A DNA stretch of 64,000 nucleotides from Plantago major. Lineage: Eukaryota; Streptophyta; Magnoliopsida; Lamiales; Plantaginaceae. Below are positions 11,017-22,900 of the stretch, piece by piece. Below the pieces are notes generated by a model. The model did no database searches. It was given only the letters and a program-made list of their open reading frames with translations, and had not been told where the DNA came from. The position numbers and the translations under genes were made by a program. The stretch is from contig CM048841.1 of NCBI GenBank assembly GCA_026545765.1, positions 26,509,397 through 26,573,396 of the forward strand. Reading direction: 5' to 3'. Each line of letters begins with the position of its first letter. Position 1 is the stretch's first letter.

Positions 11017-13980
11017 AGTTTATCTTGCATCTATACAATGTATGCCACCATATACTGGCACAGGTAACCCAATCACAGTTTCATTATTGTTGGGTTGATC
11101 TAATGTATGATTTGTAGTTTGATGTCCTTGATCAAGACTGTGTTTAGGATGTTGCACCACTAGTATTCTTGAACTACTTTGGTGATCTGCTAGAGCAAAC
11201 ATGTCTCCTACAGTTCCTAACGCTGATTCTTCTATCCATTTTGAAAGACCATGTATAAGGGGTGAATTTTCATCATGATGCCTTCCTACAATGATAAGCT
11301 CAAACTGATTCTCCACCAATCGCATCATACCAACGGTCCTTGTTACATCCTTTACTACCATCTCTTGATAATAAAATCTTAGGTTTCCTCTCATTTGCCT
11401 TCTCAACTAATTAATCGCCTTGTTGTCCTCTTTTGTGCCGACAATGGTGTTGTTGGCATGTTCACAATTTTCAAGAATGCGGATTATAGTTAGGTTTATG
11501 TATGATTGGCTTGCCATTTTTTCCCCTAAAGCGAGTGCCTCGTGATCATCAAGCCCTCCAATGAAAAAAATTGCTACTTGATGCAAATGAGAATCAATTT
11601 TAGAATCAAAAGTTGGTGCACAACAAGAATAGATGTAGTGCAGGGCGCTGTCTCAAGGATGTTATTATTCATGATATTGATCCACACTTTAGAACATTCA
11701 ACTAAACTGTCATTAGTAAATGTCTTGTGAAACGGGAGGATATATAATGAGGGATGACCGCCTAGTTGCAGCCATTTCATACACTTCATCATGCATGGTT
11801 GTGTAACTAGAGATTGCAATATATGGATGCAATTGTATGGCACCATCTTCATAGCTTTGTTGCAAAATTTTGAAGGCATTAATAATGATTTTTGAACCCG
11901 GCACTTTCTTGTATTTCACTTTGGCTAGTTTATGGGGCATGATAATTGGGTGTGCATGGCCGACAAGTTCAATGACGTGGATCAAACATATATCAATTTG
12001 AACTGATATTGTAGGATTCAAGGTTTTGATTATGTTGTTGATGCCCGAAACGTCCTCTTGACTGTGAAGGCATGCAACAATACGTAGTTCGGACTCTTGT
12101 CCCAACTCCATTACACTCCTTTTGCGAGTGAGGCGTCTCTTTGTAGGATCATACAAGCATATAAGTACGGAAGAAACGATACCGTTCACAAGTATCATAG
12201 ATACACACATGACAATGAACACTCCATAATGTAATATCTACAAAAAAAAAAATTTGCAAGATTTTAATATTAACTTGTAAGTTGTAACCAATTTGTGTCG
12301 TAACTCCCGCAAATACTATAATATGACTTTGTAAATATATACTCCCTTCACCGCAAATTGCACTGTATGCATCCGATAGAAACTTCTTATATCTAATATA
12401 GTAACTTTTTATCATTTAGCATCCATTTTTTCTCTTACTTATTCCTTATCTGTTCATTATCCCTCGATTGTATTTGTTATTTCTCATACTATGGCACTAT
12501 ATATACCTTAGATGTTCTTTTAGCATATATCTTAGATCATAAGAAAAAGAAACACGCATGCACCTTTGTTTGTTTCATCATCTTGAGCAGACCTAGTTCC
12601 AAAACACCCTGAACATTCATAATCAAAACAATCTGCACCGCATCCATAACGGGCAATTTGACATATATAGAAGAAATAAAAGCTCCAACAAACTTTCCGA
12701 AGCAAGCTAAGAGTGCTATATATTGTGTATATATATAACTCTTCATTTTTATAGAGAATATATCGATGACCAATCCATTCTTCGCAAAGTAGATCGGCAT
12801 GAACACCCAAGAGATGATGATATCAAGCTTATCCTTGAGTGTTGATCCGAGTGGAGGACCAGCTGGTATTGCAATCCCATAAATCAAAGAACCGATAAAG
12901 ACGGTTATATTTATAGCTTTGCTAAAAAATGCAGAAATGATGACACCAAGCAATATGACCAAGATCAGGCCTTCTTTCATTGGTTCTCCATCTAGAGCTT
13001 TTCATAGCGCCCATTTAATAAGCGGTCAAACTACGACAACAATAATTACTATATAGCAAAGTACTAAAAAAAATATATGCAAAGTATCTGTTACTTCATT
13101 TGAATGCATGTTACCAATGGTGAGAGATTGTACAATACACATCCCGAACAAGGTGCTGACCAATGAAGAAGCTAATGTTGTTCTACCGAAGTCAGAGTTC
13201 ACCATGTTGACTTCAGTTAGATATTGTGCAATCATTGGGAAACTTAGGAGAGAAGATGATATTGCAACACTTGGCAGTGAGTTATTTGTATCTCCATCAA
13301 TAGAGAATTCATAATGTTGCAGGATGGCTATACCAGACATGCTTAGTACTAAACCTAACAATACTGTATAATGCCAATTTTGATGTCATTCTTATCAACC
13401 TTCTTTAAAATCCAAGGATCCAGTTGTACTCCAATAAAAAACATGTAAAATATGAGTCCAAAAAATGCCAATGTGTCAACTATAACCAGGCTCTCTAAAG
13501 GGTATACAAATTATAGAAAGCCAGGAGTTCTTCCAAGAAAAGATGGGCCTACGATTAATCCCGCATGTCCAGTTAATAGCTAATTAAAATGATTGTCACT
13601 TTGAAGAATTGAAACAAAAGTTCTGGTATTCAAATGGATCTTTCTAGCATTTGTGTCACCATGGTTGGTTGACCGAATGGTTGGAGGATACGTGTAACTA
13701 TGATATTGACAATGCAACAAATAGAGAGCTGTGCCAATATGAGAGGGACTAAATAATCAAAAGGACTTGTGTGAAAAAATAAACCTTTAGATGAGTACTT
13801 ATTTACACTGAGACAAATTGTGGTAATATTATCTCCAAGGTAAAGGATATTTGAATATACAAAAATATCTTCAGGTTCCATTAGAATCGACCCCATTTTG
13901 GCAAATAACCACCCCAACTGTTGGCCTTCTCACAAAGCCCAAAAGGTGATCCGCCGATGGAACGATTGTAACTACGTTCA
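11017..13980 (-). pseudogene. CHX-type cation/proton antiporter pseudogene
   Basis: Read on the minus strand, pieces of a CPA2/CHX protein occur in the right order but in different frames. An N-terminal stretch lies at about 13,917-13,630 (FDYLVPLILAQLSICCIVN, then LQPFGQP). Membrane segments follow at 13,361-13,026 (SSLLSFPMIAQYLTEVNMVN) and 12,980-12,600 (KLDIIISWVFMPIYFAKNGL; FVGAFISSIYVKLPVMDA; MNVQGVLELGLL). The cytosolic C-terminal part lies at 12,222-11,713 (RIVACLHSQEDVSGINNIIK) and 11,406-11,020 (ENQFELIIVGRHH; LSKWIEESALGTVGDM). Frame changes and stops separate the pieces. An intact CHX of about 800 residues moves K+ or other monovalent cations against protons in endomembranes or the plasma membrane. 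This copy cannot encode one. Confidence 0.85.
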
Positions 13981-14239
13981 TAAAGAACAATGCTAATAGT
14001 TGCTATAAAGTTTTACCCATTTCTCCCATTCTAGATAGAGAGTGGATGGGGGAGACAAAATGTGTGGTAAAGACACATTCTAAATATAGGATATACTAAG
14101 TTTCATTCACTGCTCTTTTAACAATAAATTCAGAGCATACATAATAAGGCCACAAGTAAATAGTCCTTGATATGCTCATAAGCATTAATTTGAATGGTCT
14201 AAAAAGATTCCATTCATACCCCGATAGATGTTCTAATTA

Positions 14240-14545
14240 CACTTAAAAAATTCCGCCATATAGCGACGAAAAACAAACCGTCGTTGATTAGCGACCCAAC
14301 GACGGACAAATATCGACTGACGGATTGGGGACAGATTAACGATGGACTTTCAGTTCATCTTAATTCGCAATCTAGTCTCCAAACCGTCCCTACTTTGCGA
14401 CGAAATAGTTAACCGCCGCTAATTTGACATTAAAATAGGGTCGTCGATAATTAGTCGTTAATATTTCGCCATTTTAAAAAAGAATAAATTGACTTAAATT
14501 CTAGCAACGAATTATGTTATCCGTGCATGATCCGTCGCTAAACCT
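14240..14545. mobile_element. Possible CACTA-type subterminal fragment
   Basis: Repeated short motifs of the type 'agcgacgaaa', 'ccgtcgttgattagcgac', 'ccgtcgctaa' occur in both orientations. Such motifs fill the subterminal regions of plant CACTA elements. No CACTA terminus or target duplication was found, so this is at best a fragment. Confidence 0.35.
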
Positions 14546-14572
14546 CGAATTTGTAATGATTAGATTAAAATA

Positions 14573-14745
14573 TACTCCCTCCGTCCCGCTAAAAATGTAA
14601 CTATTCCTTTTTTGGACGCCCCACTAATTTAGGCCATTTCCTAATATAGTAAAAAAGTAAAATCCACTATCTTATACTTTCTTCATTCTTTATCATTTAT
14701 CTCTCTTATCTTTCATACTTTCTCCATTATTTATCATTGGACAGA
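14573..14745. mobile_element. Stowaway-type MITE, left half
   Basis: The terminus 'ctccctccgtcccgc' follows TA, with family sequence such as 'ggacgccccac' and 'ctctcttatctttcatactttc'. No matching right terminus follows, so the copy is truncated. Confidence 0.55.
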
Positions 14746-15030
14746 ATATAAATATGCAAATCGTTGGACATAATTGACATACACCTCAATTTAATTCCTT
14801 TGTCTCGGTACACAGGTTCTCATTTGCCATCTTTTGTGTCACGAGTAAAATTTACATTTAAATTGTTGGCTAAATATTCACTCCATCATAATAATGAAAT
14901 ATTCAAAAAGTAATAACAATATAATATTTTTTAATACGTAGAGACAGAATCCGCAAGGGATTCAACGACGAAAATACAATCGACAGATGAACATAAACCC
15001 TCGATTTTCATTCTTCCTTCTCCATTACTC

Positions 15031-15065
15031 TCCTCCTCCTCCTCCTCCTCCTCCTCCCCCTCCAT
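15031..15065. repeat. (CTC)n microsatellite in a proline-coding stretch
   Basis: About ten CTC/TCC repeats followed by CCCCTCC. The surrounding C-rich tract 15,031-15,225 reads as proline-rich in one frame and glycine-rich in the opposite frame. The frames look like products of base composition. Confidence 0.9.
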
Positions 15066-15550
15066 GTTCACCACCTCCGGCTCCGACAACGCCACCACCG
15101 ATCCGCCACCACCCGACCATCCGCTGGCCACCATCGACCACCCAACTCCACCATTCGGCGCGCCATCCTCCGCCACCACCTCCGACCACCCTCTGCCACC
15201 TCCACCATCCGACCACCCTCCGTCGTAGTACAAGAATCGATTATAATAAACCGTATTTCTGTGGCTGAAATAAAACAAATCTAATTATACAAATTCCTTG
15301 CTTGTGTTTATTCTGAATATGTATGTATGTATGCATGTATGTATGAGTTTAGATGCTTAGACATATATCTTGAAATTCAAATGTTTAGCATGTGAACTTC
15401 AAGTCTAGTATACATGATATGCATATAGTGTATTAGACTTGCAAGGATGATATTCAACAAACAAGTCAACGACGATGTCGTATCCTTAGAATCGGGATAC
15501 GAGTATAAAATCGTCAATGTATTCCTCGACCAAATGAGTGTGTTGACTTA
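15066..15550. other. Flank of the Sirevirus insertion
   Basis: Contains a short GTAT/GCAT microsatellite (about 15,317-15,345) and then sequence that continues, after removal of the element, into 31,067 onward. No gene was recognised. Confidence 0.4.
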
Positions 15551-16315
15551 TGTTGGGAAATTTGTTGGGAAATTTCTTGAGAAATTTGTTAGGAATTTTG
15601 TTAGATATTTTGCAAAGAATATCTGTTTAAGTTTTGATCAGCAACATGATGACTTATCTTAGTCTCAGAAAGGTGATTAGTACTCTTGGTTCACTTGAAC
15701 ATTGTAAAAGAGGAAAACCACTAAGTATGATAGTCTAGCTAATCTTGTATAGGATGTTAGGTCTCAAAATGTAATTTTTATTTTATGAAGAGAAGACCAA
15801 GAAGAAGACATCCAGGCAGAAAGCTCAATGACATTGAAGACTTGAAGAAAACTGCACAAGATTACTGAATCTGTTGTTCACATATCTTAGCCAGATATCT
15901 TGAAGACACGAATAGTTTCAAACAAACTGTGTCACAAGAGATATCTGAGAAATAAGAGACATATCTGAAAACAAGGAAAGTGTCCACAGATATCTATTCT
16001 CAGATACCTTGAGCTTTAACCACGTTTCTGAAAAAGAAATATATATTGCAAACAAAGTTGTTTCAATAACTACAAGTGGAATCTGAAGATTGAAGATAAG
16101 AACGTGCAAAGAATCAGATAACACTAGTCTCTGATACAAAGCGCACTACAGGACAAAAGTATAGTACAATGCATTTAATGCACGGACAGAGATGTCTGAA
16201 TAAAAGCAACGACAGCTTCTGAGAAGAAGACAAAACACCTTTCTGATTATACACAGATATCGATAGTTCGAATTTGAGCTTAACGGATACTATTCAAACG
16301 ACACTCAAATTCATC

Positions 16316-16323
16316 TATAAATA
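16316..16323 (+). promoter_or_regulatory. Candidate TATA box in the 5' LTR
   Basis: TATAAATA in a conserved part of the LTR. The same site occurs at 30,081-30,088 in the 3' LTR. It would place the transcript start near 16,350, leaving about 930 bp of R-U5. Confidence 0.5.
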
Positions 16324-16724
16324 TCAACACTTAGACTGCTTCAGAGAACACACAGAACCTTAGACACACGACATAACTTGAAAATGCTGAACATCTTACT
16401 CTCTCAAAGCAACTTACTTACTCACTCACAAAGCTTTCTGTTGCGACCAAAGCTTTTGATCTTGAGTAACACTGAAGTTCTAAGTGTCCTGATCCTAAAC
16501 AAGCAAAGCTATCTGTGAAGGAGTTGAATCAAAAGATCAACTATCTGAGATTCATTCTCTTGAACAGATATCATAAGACTTGGGTCAGTAAAATCGAACA
16601 AGATACCATACGCTGTAAAGTGTATTAAGTACCTTGATTCACAGAGCTATCTGAATAACTGAATAAGTTATTAAAGAAGCTCATCTGACAACTCAAACCA
16701 AAACCAACACCATAACTGGCGTGG

Positions 16725-16930
16725 AGTATAGGAAGTACTTAGTTTGAAAAATCAGGGAATAACTCCAAGGTTATCGGAGTATAGGAAGTACTTGATTTGG
16801 GAAACTAAGGAATAACTCAAAGGTTATTGAGTATAGGAAGTACTTAGCTTGGGAAGCTAGGGAATAACTCAAAGGTTTCTGAGTACATGAAGTACTTGGC
16901 TGTGAAAGCCGGGGAACAACTCAGGGGGAA
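16725..16930 (+). repeat. 52-bp tandem repeats in the 5' LTR
   Basis: Four units start at 16,725, 16,778, 16,830 and 16,882 (spacing 53, 52, 52). Each contains 'agtataggaagtactt', then 'gggaataactcaaaggtt'. The array also occurs in the 3' LTR (about 30,488-30,680). It falls in the R-U5 leader if the TATA site is used. Confidence 0.85.
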
Positions 16931-17283
16931 CATTTGGTTGGGAACCAATTGTTTAAGAATCTTAGAATAGGATTATTGTAAGGAAAACTCAATTATCTGT
17001 TCTAGTGAATTCTAGGTCTCTGATAGACCGAAGTGGATTAGTTGGAGGATTACGCCACCTCCAGATACCACTATACTTGCTGTGTTATTTACGTTTCTGT
17101 ATTTACATTTCAGCAACACACATATTAAGCTTTATTTACTTATCTTTATTAAGTCTTCCGCACTCTGATTCTAAGTATCAGATATCTATTCAGATATCTG
17201 AGAAATAGTTGTTATCGACAAAAGTTTTAAAAGACTATTCACCCCCTCTAGTCTTTTACTTTACCGTTATCTGGACCAACAAG

Positions 17284-17294
17284 TGGTATCGAGC
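17284..17294 (+). other. Primer-binding site
   Basis: TGGTATCGAGC, two bases after the LTR end. It resembles the TGGTATCAGAGC complement of initiator tRNA-Met used by copia elements, with one base missing. Confidence 0.75.
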
Positions 17295-17398
17295 GGAGGT
17301 TCACCAAACCTTTCGTGACCGAATCTAGATCCCCAGATAGGTGAAGGAACTTTGTCCACTTTTGAGGACTATTTAATTTGTGTGTTAAGTGTGCAGGT

Positions 17399-18490
17399 AT
17401 GTCTCTGAGTGATGCACCCGTTCTCAAACCAGAGAACTACGAGAAATGGAAAAATAACATGATGCTCCACCTTGAAGCCATAAGTGACGAGATGATCGAA
17501 GTAATAAAGAATGGCCCAATAGTCATTCAACAACTTAAGCAAGTCATGGAGGTTTCGAGTGAAAGAGACAAAGATCAAAGCGAAGGATCTTCACAAATAG
17601 ATGCGTCAACTAGTGGAAGATCTACTGGTCAAGTTATTTACGAACCAAAGCCCAGAGAACTCTGGACATCGGAAGATGCCAAGAGGAATCGTCTGGATGG
17701 TCAAGCTCATAACATCATCATCAGATCGACACCAGAGCACATACAGTGTAAACTGTGGGGTGCTAAAACGGCGAAAGTTGCCTGGTAACTAATTGAAGAA
17801 ATCTGTGCCGGAACTGAGAAAACCAAGGAAAACAAGTTCGAAGTTCTAAAGTTGAAATTTCAAAATTTCAAACAAGGTCCCACTGAAACTCTGGAAGAAC
17901 TTGATTTCAGGTTTACCACTCTCATGAGTGATATGGCAGCACTTGGGGAAAGCAATAGATACTCTCTCGAGAAGATTAAGACTATTATCGAAGTCTTAAC
18001 CACCTGGGAGCATACTAAATTCTTTTATTTTAACCAAGGTATGCCAAATATCACTCAAAGGAACTTTCTCTCATCTTGCTCATTGACTATGAGACAACTC
18101 AGAGAGAACAAACAACTGAAAAGTTGCAGAATATTGCTCTAGTTACTCAAGGAACTTCTTAAAAGAAGAAAAGCAAGGAGGAGACTGAGGATGCTCTTGC
18201 TGCAAAGCAAATGAGCAAATTTGTCAGTCGAGAAATTGAGAGAAGAAAAGCCAAAGAGAAGCTGAAAAAGCATCTAGGCTCAAACTATCACCAGTACAAA
18301 AATATGCAAAGCTCATTGAACAAGCCATTTCGAAGCATCATGTCTTGAGGAAGCGAATTGGAAACGATATCTGTTTCTATTGTCAGAAACCTGGCCACTT
18401 CAAGAAGGATTGTCCTGCCTTCAACAAACTAAGGACAGGTGACAAGAAAGATAGAAGAATCTTCAGAAGAAGCCAGAAAGCTTTGTAAAC
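17399..18490 (+). pseudogene. Sirevirus gag, broken
   Basis: The probable start is the ATG at 17,399 (MSLSDAPVLKPENYEKW). The N-terminal frame ends at an in-frame TAA at about 17,789. Homologous sequence continues at 17,800-18,140 (FQNFKQGPTETLEELDFRF), as in copia UBN2-type gag. A CCHC zinc knuckle (CFYCQKPGHFKKDC) lies at 18,372-18,413 in another frame. Gag forms the particle that packages element RNA. The stop and frame changes mean no full Gag is made from this copy. Confidence 0.85.
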
Positions 18491-18634
18491 TGAAGAAAGA
18501 AAGAAAATCCAAACTCAACTGGATGCTCTAGACGTTGAGACAGTTCAAAAGATGACAATTCAGATGACTCAACCTTACCATCACCGTAATTATGTGGAGT
18601 TACTCATGATATAATCGACTTCGCCTCAAGAAGA

Positions 18635-19123
18635 ATGAAATGTGTGGAGTTCTTTGAAATTGACGGTCCGAGACATCTCCAACATAGAAAAGCTCTTATG
18701 GCTGATGAGGTAACACATACTTCTTGTTATACTTATGAAAGTGATGAAGAGGAAATAAAAAATCTAGAAAATCTCAGGAAAGAACTTGACATCTATGAAA
18801 GAGAATTTCTAATGATCCGAGCTAGAGCCGAAAACCTCGAAGAAGAAAAGAATTCTCTTGAAAAGGAAAATTCTCAATTAGTTAAAGAATCTGAGAGAAA
18901 GGATGCTGAAAATGCATCTCTCAAAGCTCAGATATCTGAGACTGAAAAGTCACATGAAGAAGCAATGGCTGAGTTACGAAAGAATTATGAAGATCTTCTT
19001 TCAGAAAACAAGGAACTCAAGAAGAAAGAACTATCTTTTCAATCTTATGCCAAAGCTAGTGACACTCTTACTGAAGTACAATCTTACTTAAGAGATCCTT
19101 CAGAAAAGAAAGGACTCAATTGA
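18635..19123 (+). pseudogene. Coiled-coil gag tail of the Sirevirus
   Basis: 162 codons open, with long heptad-like runs (NLENLRKELDIYEREFLMIR; ENLEEEKNSLEKENSQLVK; AELRKNYEDLLSENKELKKK). It lies between the zinc knuckle and protease, in the gag-pol linker. Extended coiled-coil Gag regions are characteristic of Sireviruses. It is separated from gag and pol by stops. Confidence 0.7.
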
Positions 19124-19273
19124 ATACTGCAGACAGATTGTTCTATCACTCTGAATAAGAGTAAGGAGAAAAGAACATTTGTAAGGACTCAGCAAGACGG
19201 TTCCCATGCAATCTATAGTATCGGTGAAAAGACAAAGATTGTTGACAAAGAAAAGGTAGTTGCGACTAAACCT

Positions 19274-19902
19274 TTGTGGGAAAAACAAGTCAAAAACAAA
19301 ACTGTTGGGTACGTCTCTAAAAAGAAATACAACACTGAAAAGTGTAAACACCCACAGTGCTATGTCTCTATCAAAAAGGTAGAATTGCAGGAACTGGCAA
19401 ATTCTCCCATGTCACTTTTTCTGGAAAAAGATTGGATCAACCAGAGACTAGCAAAGCTGCTGAGAAAAGATCTCAGATAGCTTCAAATGCTCGAAACGGT
19501 ATTGGCTACAAAGGCATCGGAAAACAACTTGCTCATGAGTACAAGCAGGAGCAAGAGCGATGGCTAAAAGCTAGAATTGCTCAAAGCAATTATCAGAAGT
19601 GGAAGTTAAATCAATCCATTGAAAATCTGAATGCCAGGGCTAGAAGAAATCTGGGAAGGAAGGCTAAGTTTGCTGAAAAGCAAACTCAGAAACCTGACAG
19701 GTATCTGAAAGCATCATATGGAGCACCTAGGAACACACCAAGGAAGAAAATAATTCTTACTAATGATAACATTCATTCAAAAAGAATTCCTCCTTACGTT
19801 CCTGTCAGACAAAAGCATATTTCAAAGAAATTCATTCAAAAATGGATTCCTACTGGAAGAACTTTTAATTCTGACGGTTCCATCAAAGATATGAGAACCT
19901 AA
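19274..19902 (+). pseudogene. Gag-pol linker region, basic
   Basis: Overlapping frames encode a Lys/Arg-rich segment (for example ARARRNLGRKAKFAEKQTQK) ending at a stop at 19,900, just ahead of the protease motif. It is probably the C-terminal nucleic-acid-binding part of Gag. No closer identification. Confidence 0.5.
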
Positions 19903-19930
19903 TCTCCTGTTTCCTGTTGTGTGCAGAATG

Positions 19931-22900
19931 CCTCCTGGACCAAAGCACAATGGCTATTTGATAGTGGATGCGGAAAGCACATGACAGGAGACAAAGCAAA
20001 TCTGGTTGATTACAAAGCTTGCAACACAGGACCAGATATCAGATTTGCTGGAGGAGAATTAAATCCCTCTTTGGGACTTTAACAATCACTGACGTATTAC
20101 ATGTTAAGGATTTGAAATATAATCTATTTAGCATGAGCCAGTTTGCAGACAAGGGTTTCACTATAAAATTCAAATCTAAATATTGCAAATTAATTGACAA
20201 TGAGTCAAAGCAGACAGTCTTAGTTGGTCGGCGGAAAGGCAGTCTTTATGTTGCCGATTGGGCATCTGCCACAACTGAAGAATGTCTCATGGTGAGTCAA
20301 TCTGGTCACACAGAAGAGCACTGGTTATGGCACAAAAGAATGAGTCACTTGAACTTCAAAACTCTGAATAGACTTGCCAAGAACGAGTTAGTGGTTGGCC
20401 TTCCTGAACATCTTTCGAAAGGATGATATACACTTTGTCAGATGGGGAAACAATCTAAAATCTCTTTCAAGTCCAAAATCAGACACTCTAGTGTTAGACC
20501 ACTGCAACTTTTACACATGGATCTTTTTGAATCATCTGTAACTAGTTATGCAGGAAAGAAGTATGGTCTGGTTGTGGTAGATGACTTCTCAAGCTTCACT
20601 TGGGTTGTCTTTCTGAAACACAAATATAATGCCAGGGTGGAGATACCAAACTTGCTGAAAAAGCTTGAAGTCATGAAAAATGACAAGGTATCTGCAATCG
20701 TAGAGCATATGGTACCTTGAGTTTGTCAACCAGTACATAAAGGAGTTTTGTACCTGCAAAGGTATACAACACCAACTTTCCTCTGTAAGAACACCTCAAC
20801 AAAATGGTGTTGCAGAAAGGAAAAACAGAACCATTAAAGAAGCTGCAAGGACAATGCTAGCTGACACTGAAATAAGTGAAATTTATTGGGTTGAAGCTGT
20901 AAACACAGCCTGCTACACTCAGAACAGATGTTTGATAAACAAACACCATGACAAGACCCCCTATGAAATCTTGGTTGATAGACCCCCTAATATCAAACAT
21001 CTGAGAGTATTTGGTTGTAGATGTTTTGTTCTAAACAATGGGAAAGATTATCTGAGAACATTTCAACCAAAGGCAGATGAAGGTGTTTTTCTTGGCTATT
21101 CCACAAACAGCAAAGCCTACAGAGTTTACAACAAAGACAACCACTACTACTTCAGTAAACTTCGCTTCAGGTAGTTCAGTTTTCGTTTAGGTTTATTCTG
21201 TAAAAATACAACTTTAAAAAAAAGGAGTCTTTATGTCGCGTTACCGAGGACCTCGTTGCAAAAAAATACGCCGTCTGGGGGCTTTACCAGGACTAACTAA
21301 TAAAAGTCCTAAAGCTGTAAGTGATCTTAGAAATCAATCGCGTTCCGGGAAAAAATCTCAATATCGTATTCGTCTAGAAGAAAAGCAAAAATTACGTTTT
21401 CATTATGGTCTTACAGAACGACAATTACTTAAATACGTTCGTATCGCCGGAAAAGCCAAGGGTTCAACAGGTCAAGTTTTACTACAATTACTTGAAATGC
21501 GTTAGGATATTCAAAAATTCTAAGTTTAAAGCAAAAAAAAAAAAAGAAAAAGGTGCGGATAAATGGAAGGATGAAAGAAAGAGAGAAAAAGAATAGCAAT
21601 GCTATAAAATCCAACATGTAAGGTCTATGCGCCATATCCTAAAAAACAGTGTAATAAAGCATCAATACTAATGGATTCATTATGAACAAAGAAAATTGAA
21701 GAATCAGTTCATGTTGTATTCTATGAAGGAAGTAAGAAAACACCTCCTATTGATGAACTCTCAGAAAGGTTCAAAGAATTATTACTGAGGGAATCTAAAG
21801 AAGAATCCTCAGAAAGGAAAAACATCATTATGGAAAGTGAGGATGACTCTGACGTAGAAAAGCTTGAAAAGCCTAGTAACAACAAGATGACTCACAGACA
21901 TAATGAGGAATTTCCTATGAGTTTTTCAGAAATGGAACAGGTTACTGAGAACCTTCATCATGAAGAGGTATCTGAAATTAAGAATGCTGAAATGCATGTT
22001 CCAGATATCTCTAACACTGAAAAAGTGTCAGATATCCATGACATTTCCCATATGTCAGATATCTCAGATACTGAAAAAGTATCAAATCAAAATCTTAGTG
22101 ATTCACACTCAGATCACTTGGATATTGATCCTACTAGCACTAAACCTATGATGAGATGGATCAAAGATCATCCTACAAAGGATATAATTGGACCAATTAA
22201 TCAGGGTGTTAGGACTAGGAGAGCAATAGCTGAAAATGCTAACTCTCTCTTTGGATGTTTTATCTCGAATATTGAACCAAAAAATATAGAAGAAGCATTA
22301 GGAGACCAAGACTGGATCTCTACAATGCAAGAAGAGTTGGATCAATTTGAGAGAAACAAAGTCTGGAAACTAGTTCCATTTATAGAAGGGATATATGTGA
22401 TTGGAACTAAATGGGTTTTCAGAAACAAGATGAATGAATCTGGTGAAATAACCAGAAACAAAGCAAGATTGGTTGCCAAGGGATTTACTCAGACTGAAGG
22501 CTTAGATTTTGACGAGTCATATGCACCAGTTGCCAGATTGGATGCAATAAGACTCTTTCTAGCCTTTGCAGCTCATAAAGATTTCAAAGTTTATCAGATG
22601 GATGTCAAAAGTGCATTTTTAAACGGTGAACTTGCAGAAGAAGTTTATGTTGAGCAACCACCTGGCTTTGAAGTTTCCTCAGAGAGTAGAATGGTCTATA
22701 AACTACAGAAAGCTCTGTATGGACTGAAACAGGCTCCAAGAGCATGGTATGACACTTTGGCCAAGTACCTTCTGGAAAGTGATTTCAAGAAAGGTGAAGT
22801 TGATAAAACTTTATTTACCTTAAATCATGATGGGAAACTACTCTTAGTTCAAGTATATGTTGATGACATCATATTTGGATCTAAGGACAAGCAACTTTGT

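Larger units (their letters stand above)
15551..17281 (+). repeat. 5' LTR of the Sirevirus
   Basis: 1,731 bp from TGTTGGG to CCAACA, followed after two bases by the tRNA-complementary site. The first 12 bases (TGTTGGGAAATT) are repeated at once at 15,563, whereas the 3' LTR begins with a single copy. It is rich in GATATC-type palindromes and carries a 52-bp tandem repeat. Confidence 0.93.

Noticed and set aside
14987..15268. Proline-rich open frame (plus) and glycine-rich frames (minus)
   Set aside because: They arise from a CTC/CCT microsatellite and C-rich tract; no signal peptide, no domain and no intact gene context.
15447..15662. 71-codon frame spanning the Sirevirus border
   Set aside because: It runs across the insertion point at 15,551, so it cannot be an original gene.
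21405..21635. Lys-rich and Phe-rich frames after the rps4 piece
   Set aside because: They are translations of an A-rich tract (aaaaaaaaaaaaagaaaaa) in the plastid-derived insert.
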